Assembly (NCBI GenBank): GCA_964632945.1
Contig: CAZWCX010000059.1
Location: 1-42,826, forward strand
DNA: 42,826 bases
Reading direction: 5' to 3'
From: CAZWCX01 sp964632945
GTDB taxonomy: Bacteria; Planctomycetota; MHYJ01; WSZJ01; CAZWCX01
Shown here: positions 16,284 to 23,893 of the stretch, one piece after another
Position numbering within the stretch: the first letter of the stretch is position 1
Layout of the letters: every line of letters starts with the position of its first letter
Made by a program: the position numbers and the translations under genes
The notes under the pieces: model-generated
The model's input: only the letters and a program-made list of their open reading frames with translations
Database searches by the model: none
Told to the model about the DNA's origin: nothing

Positions 16284-17045
16284 CTAGGACGGCTTGCGCA
16301 ACTTCGGGGGAAGGAACGTCTTCAGTTTCTGTTCGACGATGCGCGGGTTGTCCCCGGATTGAATCGCCATGACTCCCTGGATCACCATCCCCTTTACCAA
16401 CCGTTCGTCCTTGGACTTGGAGTCCAGTTTTTTCGCCATCGGTTGGAAGACAAGATAACACGCGATCGACCCGTACAGCGTCGTCAACAGTGCGACGGCC
16501 ATGGCGGGACCGATGACCTTGGGATCGGTCAGGTTGTTGAGCATCGCCACCAGCCCGATGAGCGTCCCGATCAGGCCGTACGCCGGGAAGTACGCGGCCA
16601 GGGCTTCCAACACCTTCTTGCCGCGGTCATGCCGCTCCTCGAGCTGCTCGAGTTCCGCGCTCAGCATCTGTTCGATCAGTTCCGGATCCGTGCCGTCGAC
16701 GGCGAGCTGGATTCCGCGCTTCAGAAACGCGTCGTCGATCTGGTCCCCGAACCCTTCCAGGGCCAGGATGCCGTCGCGCCGCGCGATTTCGGCGAACCGC
16801 ACGAGGTCGGAGATGAGTTTCAGCGGAGACTCGTTCTCCTGCTTGAACGCCTTGCGCATCAACTGCGGCAGCCGGACCAGATCGCGCAGCGAGAACTGCG
16901 CGATCGTGGCGGAAATGCCGCCGCCGAACGTGATCATCAGGGCCGGCACGTTCACGTAGATTCCCATCCCCGCGCCGCCGAGGAAAATGGCCGCCACGAT
17001 GAGCGACCCGCCGACGACGACGCCGACGATCGAAGCGAAGTCCAC
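16284..17045 (-). CDS. motA: Flagellar stator protein MotA
   Basis: The start chosen is GTG 17045, giving 253 residues, the normal MotA length, with GAGAGGGAG upstream. In-frame starts at 17081 and 17102 would add 12-19 residues unlike MotA. The protein opens DFASIVGVVVGGSLIVAAI and has four membrane helices. The large cytoplasmic loop holds the charged stretch RFAEIARRDGILALE, and the third and fourth helices contain FPAYGLIGTLIGLVAML and GPAMAVALLTTLYGS. It forms the ion-conducting stator with MotB, encoded next. Confidence 0.95.
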   Translation of the reverse strand: MDFASIVGVVVGGSLIVAAIFLGGAGMGIYVNVPALMITFGGGISATIAQFSLRDLVRLPQLMRKAFKQENESPLKLISDLVRFAEIARRDGILALEGFGDQIDDAFLKRGIQLAVDGTDPELIEQMLSAELEQLEERHDRGKKVLEALAAYFPAYGLIGTLIGLVAMLNNLTDPKVIGPAMAVALLTTLYGSIACYLVFQPMAKKLDSKSKDERLVKGMVIQGVMAIQSGDNPRIVEQKLKTFLPPKLRKPS

Positions 17046-17132
17046 CAGACTCTCCCTCTCGTACTCGAGACTCTGCGGCATCCCGCGACCCGGAGATTCC
17101 ACAGGATCCCCTGCGGATCCTCCGCAACCCCG

Positions 17133-17170
17133 AGCCCGGGGCGCCGCGACCCGGTTCGGCGCCCCGGGCT
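17133..17170. other. Perfect 14-bp hairpin between flbD and motA
   Basis: AGCCCGGGGCGCCG (17133-17146) pairs without mismatch with CGGCGCCCCGGGCT (17157-17170) around a ten-base loop. It lies after the flbD stop and before motA. No T tract follows on the minus strand, so it is more likely an RNA-processing, stability or attenuation structure than a strong intrinsic terminator. Confidence 0.6.
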
Positions 17171-17219
17171 ATGGGTTCCGATTTGGCCGCCCTGCGCTCC
17201 GCGCCGCGGCCATCCCCGG

Positions 17220-17411
17220 TCAATGCACCATTCCCCGCACGCTGCGCGCGTATTCGATCACCCGCTTCGTCACCTCCTCCACCGGTTCCTTGACCACCAG
17301 CTTCTCGTGGTTGGTGAGCGTGATCACCGTGTCGGGCGTCGCCTCCACGAACAGAATCGCCTCCGCGTTCACGACGAAAGGCCTGTCGTTGAGGCGCGTC
17401 AGTTGAATCAT
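17220..17411 (-). CDS. flbD: FlbD/SwrD family flagellar protein
   Basis: The 63-residue protein covers the whole FlbD family (the short motility protein also called SwrD, unrelated to the Caulobacter regulator of that name). Visible family features are the opening MIQLTRLNDRPFVVNAEAI, the central TVITLTNHEKLVV and the terminal helix VIEYARS. SwrD is reported to raise flagellar torque, consistent with its place before motA and motB. The ATG at 17411 follows GGGAGGGGAACG. It is bracketed by two strong hairpins. Confidence 0.92.
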   Translation of the reverse strand: MIQLTRLNDRPFVVNAEAILFVEATPDTVITLTNHEKLVVKEPVEEVTKRVIEYARSVRGMVH

Positions 17412-17434
17412 CGTTCCCCTCCCGCCGCGGCCGT

Positions 17435-17460
17435 CCCGGGCCGCCCGCGGGCGGCCCGGG
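17435..17460. other. 26-base perfect palindrome between flgE and flbD
   Basis: CCCGGGCCGCCCG (17435-17447) is followed at once by its exact reverse complement (17448-17460). In RNA it would form a very stable hairpin just after the flgE stop and just before the flbD ribosome binding site. It lacks a T tract on the minus strand. A role in shielding the flgE message or reducing read-through is inferred. Confidence 0.6.
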
Positions 17461-17474
17461 GACCGGGCTGGATG

Positions 17475-19643
17475 CTATACGAGGTTGACCAGGTCCTGCA
17501 GCATTTCATTGGCCACCGAGATCGTGCGCGCGTTGGCCTGGAACGCCCGCTGGCTGATGATCAGGTCCGTGAACTGCTCGGAGATGTCCACGTTGCTGTT
17601 TTCCAGGAACCCCCCGCGAATGATCCCCCGGCCGAAGGACCCCGGAGTGCCGACCAGCGGCAGCCCGGAGTTGACCCCCACGCGGAAGATGTTGTCCCCG
17701 GCGCTGATCAATCCGTTGTTGTTGGCGAACCGCGCCATGGCCAACTGTCCCAGGTCGCGCACCTGTCCGTTGGTGAAGATCCCCTTGATGATGCCGTCCG
17801 CGTTCACACTGAAGTCGCGCAGCGTCCCTTCCTCGAAGCCGTCCTGGTCCACGACCGCAACCTCGCTCGGCTGACTCGCGAATCCGGTCACCCGCGAGTG
17901 GTTCAGGTTCACGACCAGCGGCGTCGCCGCGCCGGTGGTGGACAGGTCGATGGTAACCGCGTCGATCGGCGTATCGAGCCGGAAACTCCCATCCGGCGCG
18001 AACTCGATCAGGCCCGTTCCCACCACCCGCCGGGCGCCGGCATTGTCCTCGCTTTCCGCGAACCAGCGGAACCGGTTGCCCAGATCGCTCTTGCTCTGGA
18101 GGACATAGGTGACCTCCACCGGGTGACCGCCGCCGAGGCTGTCGAAGAAGGTCGCGTTGGAGATCACGCTCTCGCCGGTCGCCTGCTTGAGCTGCTGGAA
18201 GACCGACAGGCGCTGGTTGTTGACGCTGATCTGCAAGTTGGTGATGGCGTTCGCCAGTCCGGCATTGCCGGCAATCCGGATTCGGCCGCCGGCCGAGTGC
18301 AGGTCCTCCTTGGCGGCAGGCGTCGCCTCCGCGGGAACCGGCGCGGTCGGATCCAGACCGGGGAAGGGATCCCCGAGCGGCGGAGCGCCGGTCCCCACCG
18401 TGACCCGGGCGGCCTCGTTGAGCTCGAAAAAGTCACCCGCCACGGGCGCCGGGCGGGTCGGATCCAGGGCCGTAAAGGTCAGGGTGGTGACCCCCGCCAC
18501 GGTGACCGGCGGGGCGGTCAGCTGGCCGATCTGGCCCGCGCCCGCCCCCGAAGTGAATCGGATGTAGTCGTCGACCTCGAGCTGGGCCGCCACCAGCCCG
18601 CCGGCATCGGCGAAGCTCACCGAAGAAACCGGCACGCCGGCGGTCGCCACCACCGCCCCGCCGGCGATGAATCCGCCGTAGGTCTCGTCCGAGACCGCCG
18701 AAAGGCCGTTGTTGATTCCGAGAATGTTCTCCAGGAAATCGATGAAGTCGCGGAGCGTCGCCCCCGCGTCATCGATTCCCGGCGGCGGCGGCGAACCCGA
18801 CGTCGGCGCGACCTGGAAGCGCTTGGTCGGCAGCAGGCGGTTGCCCTTGCCCACCTGCACCTCGATGACCGAGGCCGGATCGATGAGCCCGTCGCCGTTG
18901 GCATCGATGGTCCCGTCGGAAAGCTGGAAGTCGGTGAACGCGGCTCCCACCGACTGGCGTCCCAGTTCGATCAACAGCGTGCCGAGCCCCGCACGCTCCG
19001 CGCCGGCCACCGGCACGCGCGCCCCCGGTGCACCCGCCAGCTGGAGGAACGTCTCCGACTCCAGCACGGTGCCGGATCCCGCGATCGCGCCCGCCCCGTT
19101 CAGATTGCCGTCGAAGAAAGCGTTGTCGGTTTCACGCGCGATCCTCAGGTCGCCGACCGGGATCTCGAGATTGGTCGGCGTCCCGCCCGCGGCGATCGCG
19201 AAGGTGGTGAAGTCCGCCTGGAACCCCTGGACGAAAAAACCCTTGCTCGGATCGACCAGGAAGTTGGTCGAATTGAGCGCGAAGGCTCCGTCCCGAGAAT
19301 AGACATCGGCGCCGCCGGCGTCATGGAGGATGAAGAACCCGTCCCCCTCGATGGCGAGATCCGAGGGCAGCCCGGTGGCCTTCAAGTCCCCCTGGCTGAA
19401 GTTCTTGGGCGTGGACTTCACGCTGGTCCCCAGTCCGATCTGCACGGGGTTCACGCCCCCGAGCGAACCGGAGGGGCCGGAGCCCTGGCCCAGATTCTGG
19501 CTCAACAGGTTCTGGAATTCGGCCCGGGCGGTCTTGAAGCCCGTCGTGTCGACGTTGGCGAGGTTGTCGCCGATCACGTCCACGCGGACCTGGAACGCCA
19601 GGAGCCCGGAAATGCCCGCATTCAGGGCACGAACGAGCGTCAT
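17475..19643 (-). CDS. flgE: Flagellar hook protein FlgE, enlarged
   Basis: The 722-residue protein starts at ATG 19643 (AAAGGAGATGC upstream). The N-terminal D0/D1 segment (MTLVRALNAGISGLLAFQ, then GDNLANVDTTGFK at 25-37) and the C-terminal segment (SEQFTDLIISQRAFQANA at 688-705, then NEMLQDLVNLV) are classic hook sequence. DLAIEGDGFFIL is at 95-106 and the D2 region runs in the middle. It is much longer than the roughly 400 residues of enteric FlgE. Residues 247-255 (DANGDGLID) match an EF-hand-like calcium loop, and 325-415 looks like an inserted beta-rich domain. It forms the hook; the extra domains probably decorate its surface. Confidence 0.94.
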   Translation of the reverse strand: MTLVRALNAGISGLLAFQVRVDVIGDNLANVDTTGFKTARAEFQNLLSQNLGQGSGPSGSLGGVNPVQIGLGTSVKSTPKNFSQGDLKATGLPSDLAIEGDGFFILHDAGGADVYSRDGAFALNSTNFLVDPSKGFFVQGFQADFTTFAIAAGGTPTNLEIPVGDLRIARETDNAFFDGNLNGAGAIAGSGTVLESETFLQLAGAPGARVPVAGAERAGLGTLLIELGRQSVGAAFTDFQLSDGTIDANGDGLIDPASVIEVQVGKGNRLLPTKRFQVAPTSGSPPPPGIDDAGATLRDFIDFLENILGINNGLSAVSDETYGGFIAGGAVVATAGVPVSSVSFADAGGLVAAQLEVDDYIRFTSGAGAGQIGQLTAPPVTVAGVTTLTFTALDPTRPAPVAGDFFELNEAARVTVGTGAPPLGDPFPGLDPTAPVPAEATPAAKEDLHSAGGRIRIAGNAGLANAITNLQISVNNQRLSVFQQLKQATGESVISNATFFDSLGGGHPVEVTYVLQSKSDLGNRFRWFAESEDNAGARRVVGTGLIEFAPDGSFRLDTPIDAVTIDLSTTGAATPLVVNLNHSRVTGFASQPSEVAVVDQDGFEEGTLRDFSVNADGIIKGIFTNGQVRDLGQLAMARFANNNGLISAGDNIFRVGVNSGLPLVGTPGSFGRGIIRGGFLENSNVDISEQFTDLIISQRAFQANARTISVANEMLQDLVNLV

Positions 19644-19663
19644 GCATCTCCTTTCCGGCGGGA

Positions 19664-19684
19664 CCCCTCCCGGTCGGGGAGGGG
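19664..19684. other. Hairpin in the flgE leader
   Basis: CCCCTCCC (19664-19671) and GGGAGGGG (19677-19684) form a perfect eight-base-pair stem with a five-base loop, 20 bases upstream of the flgE start codon. A second small stem (CCTCC/GGAGG) lies next to it. Together with the palindrome after the flgE stop it frames the hook gene. Confidence 0.5.
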
Positions 19685-19739
19685 CCCGGGGCCTCCTACG
19701 GGAGGTCCGGCCCACACGCCTGGGGTAAACGAATCGTCC

Positions 19740-20153
19740 CTACAGGATGATCGTACTGTCGATGTTGGTGAAGACCCGGTCTTTGAGTTCCGTCGCGTCC
19801 ATCGCGGTAACCACCGTCCCCTGGGCCACGCCGACGATGAAACCGAGTCCGCGCATCAGAAACAACGCCTCGCGGGCGCCCTTGGCGCGGGCCTTGGCGA
19901 GCCCGGCATCCAGGGCGGCGAGGTCCTGCTGGGAAAGCGCGATCCCGCGCTTCTCCAGGCGTTCCTTCGCGTGGGCGGAGAACTTGAGGGTTCCCGGCGC
20001 AGCGGCCTCCGCCGTCCGCGCCGCGGTCTCCGCCAGCTTGTCCCGGAGGACTTTCCCGAAATCCGCCGCGGGTCTCGCACCGCCGAGCGGGGCGCCTTGC
20101 GGTCCCCGCGCGGGTCCGATTCCCCCGACGTCTCTCGTCCCGTCGACCGTCAT
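19740..20153 (-). CDS. TIGR02530-type flagellar operon protein
   Basis: The 137-residue protein matches the flagellar operon family annotated as TIGR02530, found between flgD and flgE in many phyla. The diagnostic segment is FSAHAKERLEKRGIALSQQDLAAL (about 58-81), followed by KAGxKGARE-like residues, a hydrophobic strand FIVGVAQGTVVTAMD and a closing strand VFTNIDSTIIL. The N-terminus is Gly/Pro-rich and likely disordered. Its molecular role is not established. It begins at ATG 20153, 12 bases after flgD. Confidence 0.88.
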   Translation of the reverse strand: MTVDGTRDVGGIGPARGPQGAPLGGARPAADFGKVLRDKLAETAARTAEAAAPGTLKFSAHAKERLEKRGIALSQQDLAALDAGLAKARAKGAREALFLMRGLGFIVGVAQGTVVTAMDATELKDRVFTNIDSTIIL

Positions 20154-20165
20154 GACTCCGGCCTC

Positions 20166-20603
20166 CTACCGGGATCCTGCCGAAGTTGACGCGGACGGCG
20201 CCGCTTGGATTTCCCGCACGTTGGCCATCGCCACCGCGCGACCATCCACCAGCAATCGAACGTTGGGACCTTCCACCGTGACCCGATCGACGACGCCGGA
20301 CACCGGGACGCCGGTATCGTCATTGCCGGTCACCGACCGGCCGATCAGCGCGCTGGCGGCGCCCATTTCCTGGAAGCGGGAAAGCGACTGGATCCCCTCG
20401 GTCAGGGTCGACGTCGCCTCCAGCTCCTGGAGAGTCGCGAGCTGGCCCAGGAACTCCTTGTGGTCCAGCGGATCCAGCGGGTCCTGGTTCGAAATCTCGG
20501 ACACCAGGATCCGGAGGAATTCGTCGCGGCTCATGCGCGCGCGCTCGATCGGAGCCACGTCCTTCCGCAGCAGGGAAGGATTGATCTCCGGAATCGAATT
20601 CAT
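20166..20603 (-). CDS. flgD: Flagellar hook capping protein FlgD (short form)
   Basis: From ATG 20603 the product has 145 residues. A start at 20612 is in frame, but the AAGGA ribosome binding site abuts it and fits 20603 better. The FlgD N-domain is clear: MSRDEFLRILVSEISNQDPLDPLDHKEFLGQLATLQELE (about 24-62). A short beta region follows (VTGNDDTGVPVSGVVDRV...VREIQ). It lacks the longer C-terminal domains of enteric FlgD, as do many short homologues. It caps the growing hook so FlgE, encoded two genes on, can polymerise. Confidence 0.93.
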   Translation of the reverse strand: MNSIPEINPSLLRKDVAPIERARMSRDEFLRILVSEISNQDPLDPLDHKEFLGQLATLQELEATSTLTEGIQSLSRFQEMGAASALIGRSVTGNDDTGVPVSGVVDRVTVEGPNVRLLVDGRAVAMANVREIQAAPSASTSAGSR

Positions 20604-20634
20604 GGGCTTCATCCTTGTCAGGGTTTCGAGAAAC

Positions 20635-22134
20635 TCAGACCATCACGTCGACGCGCCGTTGCTCGAGAAGCGCCAGGCGCCGGCGGATGGCCGCCAGGGA
20701 CTCGGGTTCCATTTCTTGCGCCCGCCCCGAACCGGGGCCTGCGCCGTCCCGGCCCGATTCGTCGCGGGACGAGTGCGAACCATGGGCATCCCGGGAGAAA
20801 CCGTCCCACACGGAGACCTCGAGACGATGGACGGCGATCCCCTGCTCGACCAGGGAGTCGCGCAGCGAATCGAGATTGGCGGCCAGGACGTGCCGCGCCG
20901 CGTGCGTTTCCGCCGACAGCGAGGCATCCAGGACACCGTCCTTCACCGACAGATCGACCCGAAGTCCGCCCAATTGAGGCGGGTGGAGGAGCATACGAAG
21001 CCGGGTCTCCCCCCGATTCAACGTGAGGCGGGTCGCCGCGACGATCCGTTCGATGGTTTCGATGCGTTCCGCGCGCGACGTCGGAGAGGACGGGTCCGCC
21101 CGCCGCAGCGTTTCCGCGAAGTCGCTGCCGCGGACCCGATCGGCCGGAGCGCCGCCGGCGATCGCTTGGGTTTCCCCCTGACCGGATGCGGTCGTGCCGG
21201 CGCGGGAGCCGTCGCCGGCGCCCGCGGAGTCGGCGGCGACCACGGGTGCGGCCGCGTCGACGGCCACGGCCGGAGGGAGCGATCCGTTCGGCGGAGGCGG
21301 GGCCGCGCCGGGGGGCGCAACCTCGTCCATCGTCGGGATCGGTTCAACCGCAGGCGGCGCAGCGTGCGCGACCGTCGGATGCGATGCCTCGGCCGGAACC
21401 ACCGGAGCGGGGAGTCCGCTTCCTTCGGGAGCGGGTGCTTCGGCCGCCCCGGCCGGGGGAACCGGCAACGGGGCCGACGGGACCTCGATCGACGGCGCCG
21501 ACGAACCCGAACCCTTGTCCGGGACGTGCGACTCCGCCGCCGGTGTCCCGACCGACGCGTCGACCGGGAGTTCCGCACCTGCGGTTGCCGCGGCGACGTC
21601 GAAGATCGCCGTCGGCGGCGCCGGATCGACCGGAAGCTCGGCCGCTTCAACCGGCGCCCTGCCGGACGGAACGAGCGGCGGAACGGCCGTCTCCGCGAGC
21701 GGTGCCCGGGCATGCGCCCCGGCCTCGCCCCCGGTCGCGGTCGGCGCGGACGAATCGACGGCAGGGGGAGCGGCAACCGCGGCCGCGGAGGCGATTTCCT
21801 CCTCGACCGTACGGTCGCGATCCTCGAGCGTCGACTCCTCCTCGTTCGCTGTCCGCGGCCGCTCAGGCGCCTCCGTGCGCCCTCGGGGGACGGGTTCTTC
21901 CGCGCGTCCGGACGGATTCCGGTTCGCGCGCTCGGGTGCGGGCACGGTGTCGGCGCGATCGAGCGTGCGCTCCTCACGGGCGGCGGACTCCGCGGGACGT
22001 CTCACCTGGGAAAAGACGTCGGCGAAGCCTCCACCCGGATTCGCGGCCGGATCGCGCCGGCTCGTCGTCGCGGAAGTTGCCGCCCGCGACGCGCCCGCAT
22101 CCGGGAACAGAGTGGATAGCGGGGATGGCTGCAT
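20635..22134 (-). CDS. fliK: Flagellar hook-length control protein FliK
   Basis: The start at ATG 22134 has a near-perfect AAGGAGGTG six bases upstream and gives 499 residues. Residues 1-370 are Pro/Ala/Glu-rich and almost free of predicted structure, as expected for the molecular-ruler part. The C-terminal domain (about 385-465) has the FliK pattern: LTLNRGETRLRMLLHPPQLGGLRVDL and LEVSVWDG. FliK is secreted and triggers FlhB to switch substrates when the hook is complete. It lies upstream of flgD in the hook-gene block. Confidence 0.88.
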   Translation of the reverse strand: MQPSPLSTLFPDAGASRAATSATTSRRDPAANPGGGFADVFSQVRRPAESAAREERTLDRADTVPAPERANRNPSGRAEEPVPRGRTEAPERPRTANEEESTLEDRDRTVEEEIASAAAVAAPPAVDSSAPTATGGEAGAHARAPLAETAVPPLVPSGRAPVEAAELPVDPAPPTAIFDVAAATAGAELPVDASVGTPAAESHVPDKGSGSSAPSIEVPSAPLPVPPAGAAEAPAPEGSGLPAPVVPAEASHPTVAHAAPPAVEPIPTMDEVAPPGAAPPPPNGSLPPAVAVDAAAPVVAADSAGAGDGSRAGTTASGQGETQAIAGGAPADRVRGSDFAETLRRADPSSPTSRAERIETIERIVAATRLTLNRGETRLRMLLHPPQLGGLRVDLSVKDGVLDASLSAETHAARHVLAANLDSLRDSLVEQGIAVHRLEVSVWDGFSRDAHGSHSSRDESGRDGAGPGSGRAQEMEPESLAAIRRRLALLEQRRVDVMV

Positions 22135-22207
22135 GGCATTCACCTCCTTTCGTGCAGCATTCGGGGTTCTTGGATGGATCCGATCACACGGGTTCAACAA
22201 GTCTTCT

Positions 22208-22921
22208 TCAGCGTCCCGGGGCCGCGGGGGCGGAGGGGATCGATGCTCCGTCCCGGTCGCCCCCCGAGGGGGGCGGCACGGCGGCCTCGAGGGCCTGGTC
22301 GCGGAGCAGGCTTCTCACCTCCGTGGCCTTGCGTTCGTCGAGCACGTTCAACTCCACCAGGAGCTTCGAGGAATCCCGGTCGCGCAACCGTCGCACGTAG
22401 GGCACGATCACCTTCGAATCCCAATCCCGGAGGAACGCGGCCGCGTCCTTGGGGGAAAGGGCCGCCAGAATGCGCACATTGTTCTGGAAGCTGTCCGACG
22501 AGCGGAGCGCGAGGTCGGCCGCCCGCTCCGCCTCGAACTGTCTCCGCTCCTCGCGGAACTCCTCGGCGGCAACGGCAAGCTCCTTCCGTTCCCGTTCGAG
22601 CTCCTCCTTGACGGTGCGCAGCGCCCCGCTCAGCAGGGCATGCTCTTCGCGCCACCGCTGATCCCGCTCGGCCAAGGCCTTTCGGGCGGCGTCGATTTCC
22701 GTCTGCGCGCCCAGTGCGGGCTTCGGATCGGCCTCGATCGGTGCTGCCCTCGGGTCCTCGCGCAGGATGGCGCCGATCCGTTCAAGTTTGGTCGCATTCA
22801 GGTGGCCGTCCATCCACAGGAATCCGACGATGATCACCAGGCCGACGAAGGAGAAGGCGAGCATCAGGACCGTGTATCCGACCACGGACCGAAGGGTCGC
22901 GCGCAGATCCTTTACCGTCAT
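22208..22921 (-). CDS. MotE-like membrane protein with MgtE-type intracellular domain
   Basis: The 237-residue protein has one membrane helix (about 14-37), a long charged coiled coil (about 70-135) and a C-terminal domain (about 140-210) resembling the MgtE intracellular N-domain, with NNVRILAALSPKDAAAFL and LLVELNVLDERKATEV. Proteins with this layout lie between fliJ and fliK in many flagellar clusters and are linked to MotE, which in characterised species acts at the motor or export apparatus. The name is by layout and context. The ATG at 22921 follows GGATGGTGAGAC. Confidence 0.75.
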   Translation of the reverse strand: MTVKDLRATLRSVVGYTVLMLAFSFVGLVIIVGFLWMDGHLNATKLERIGAILREDPRAAPIEADPKPALGAQTEIDAARKALAERDQRWREEHALLSGALRTVKEELERERKELAVAAEEFREERRQFEAERAADLALRSSDSFQNNVRILAALSPKDAAAFLRDWDSKVIVPYVRRLRDRDSSKLLVELNVLDERKATEVRSLLRDQALEAAVPPPSGGDRDGASIPSAPAAPGR

Positions 22922-22945
22922 GTCTCACCATCCGTTCCGGGAAGC

Positions 22946-23404
22946 TCAGGCCGATTCCGCATCCGGTCCGGGCCTTCTCGTCCGACCGGCGATCTCGTCC
23001 ATGAACTTCTGTTCCTCGCGCGACGCCTCGCGCGCCCAATCTTCGTGCCGCCGCTCGCGCAGGCGCTCGAGCACGCGGCGTTCCCGCCCGGCCTTCAGAT
23101 AGGCGGCCCGCGCGACCGCCTGTTCCTCCGCGCGCCGCTGCGCCTGCTCGCGGGCGGCGACGATCCTGCGCACGACCGCCGCCAGGTAGCGGCGTTGGGC
23201 CCGAATTTCTCCCAGATCCAACGCCCCCGCCTCCTGAACGCGAAGGTCGCCCTTGACCCGCGCTTCTTCGACGAACAGGCTCTGCAACCGCTCCATGTGT
23301 TCCCGCATCGCCCGGTGGGCGAGCGCGAACTCGCGCTTGCGCATCTCTTCCACCTGTCGCCGGTACGAGAGCACCGGCTCGAGCGAAAACCGGAACGACC
23401 TCAC
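22946..23404 (-). CDS. fliJ: Flagellar export protein FliJ
   Basis: The 152-residue product begins at GTG 23404, whose bases overlap the stop of the preceding gene (GTGA). It opens with the FliJ signature FRFSLEPVLSYRRQVEE and is predicted to be an antiparallel coiled coil to about residue 135, rich in Arg and Glu. FliJ forms the central stalk of the FliI ATPase ring and helps export. Longer in-frame extensions that run through the upstream gene are rejected. Confidence 0.88.
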   Translation of the reverse strand: MRSFRFSLEPVLSYRRQVEEMRKREFALAHRAMREHMERLQSLFVEEARVKGDLRVQEAGALDLGEIRAQRRYLAAVVRRIVAAREQAQRRAEEQAVARAAYLKAGRERRVLERLRERRHEDWAREASREEQKFMDEIAGRTRRPGPDAESA

Positions 23405-23865
23405 CGTCTGCCTCCCGCTGCCGGCACCGGGCCCGCGCACCCGCCGGTCGCGAACTTCGCGACCAGACGCGGGGTCCGGCCGACTTCGTGCCGATCCGTG
23501 AACATCCGCCGGTGACGCGCGGCCATGCCGTTCAGGAACGCGAGCACCTCCGCACGCCGGGCCGGCATCATTCCGCCCTGGCCGAGCGCGCGAACCAACT
23601 CGACGCGTCGAACCGCTCCCGCGGCCGCATAGACCCAGCAGATCGACGCCACGCGCAAGAGTTGCTCGTACTCCTCCCGGCGCACGGCTTCGTGCAGATA
23701 CGGGGCGACGAAACGCACCAGGTCCCCGGCGTCGACTCCCCGCGTCTCCTCTTCCACATCCCACCACCGACCCAGCCTCAGTTCCGGCAACCGCGCCGGC
23801 AGCGACGCATCCCCCGGTTTCGTCCGCTCCGGGAACGACGTCCGCAGATCAGGCTGGATGCTCAT
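23401..23865 (-). CDS. Hypothetical protein between fliI and fliJ
   Basis: The 154-residue protein starts at ATG 23865, with GGGAGG nine bases upstream, and overlaps fliJ by four bases, so translation is probably coupled. It looks mostly helical in the middle (about 40-125), with no signal peptide or membrane segment. The tail (135-154) is Gly/Ala/Arg-rich. I do not recognise a family. FliI and FliJ are usually adjacent, so an inserted, coupled gene suggests an export-ATPase partner or regulator, but only by context. Confidence 0.7.
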   Translation of the reverse strand: MSIQPDLRTSFPERTKPGDASLPARLPELRLGRWWDVEEETRGVDAGDLVRFVAPYLHEAVRREEYEQLLRVASICWVYAAAGAVRRVELVRALGQGGMMPARRAEVLAFLNGMAARHRRMFTDRHEVGRTPRLVAKFATGGCAGPVPAAGGRR

Positions 23866-23893
23866 CGACCGCAACCTCCCTTGGAACGACGAA

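Noticed and set aside
17124..17139. GG-N10-GC with TTGC upstream of motA, a possible sigma-54 promoter
   Set aside because: The -24 part (CGGGCTC) matches poorly and it overlaps the hairpin between flbD and motA; chance is likely in GC-rich DNA.
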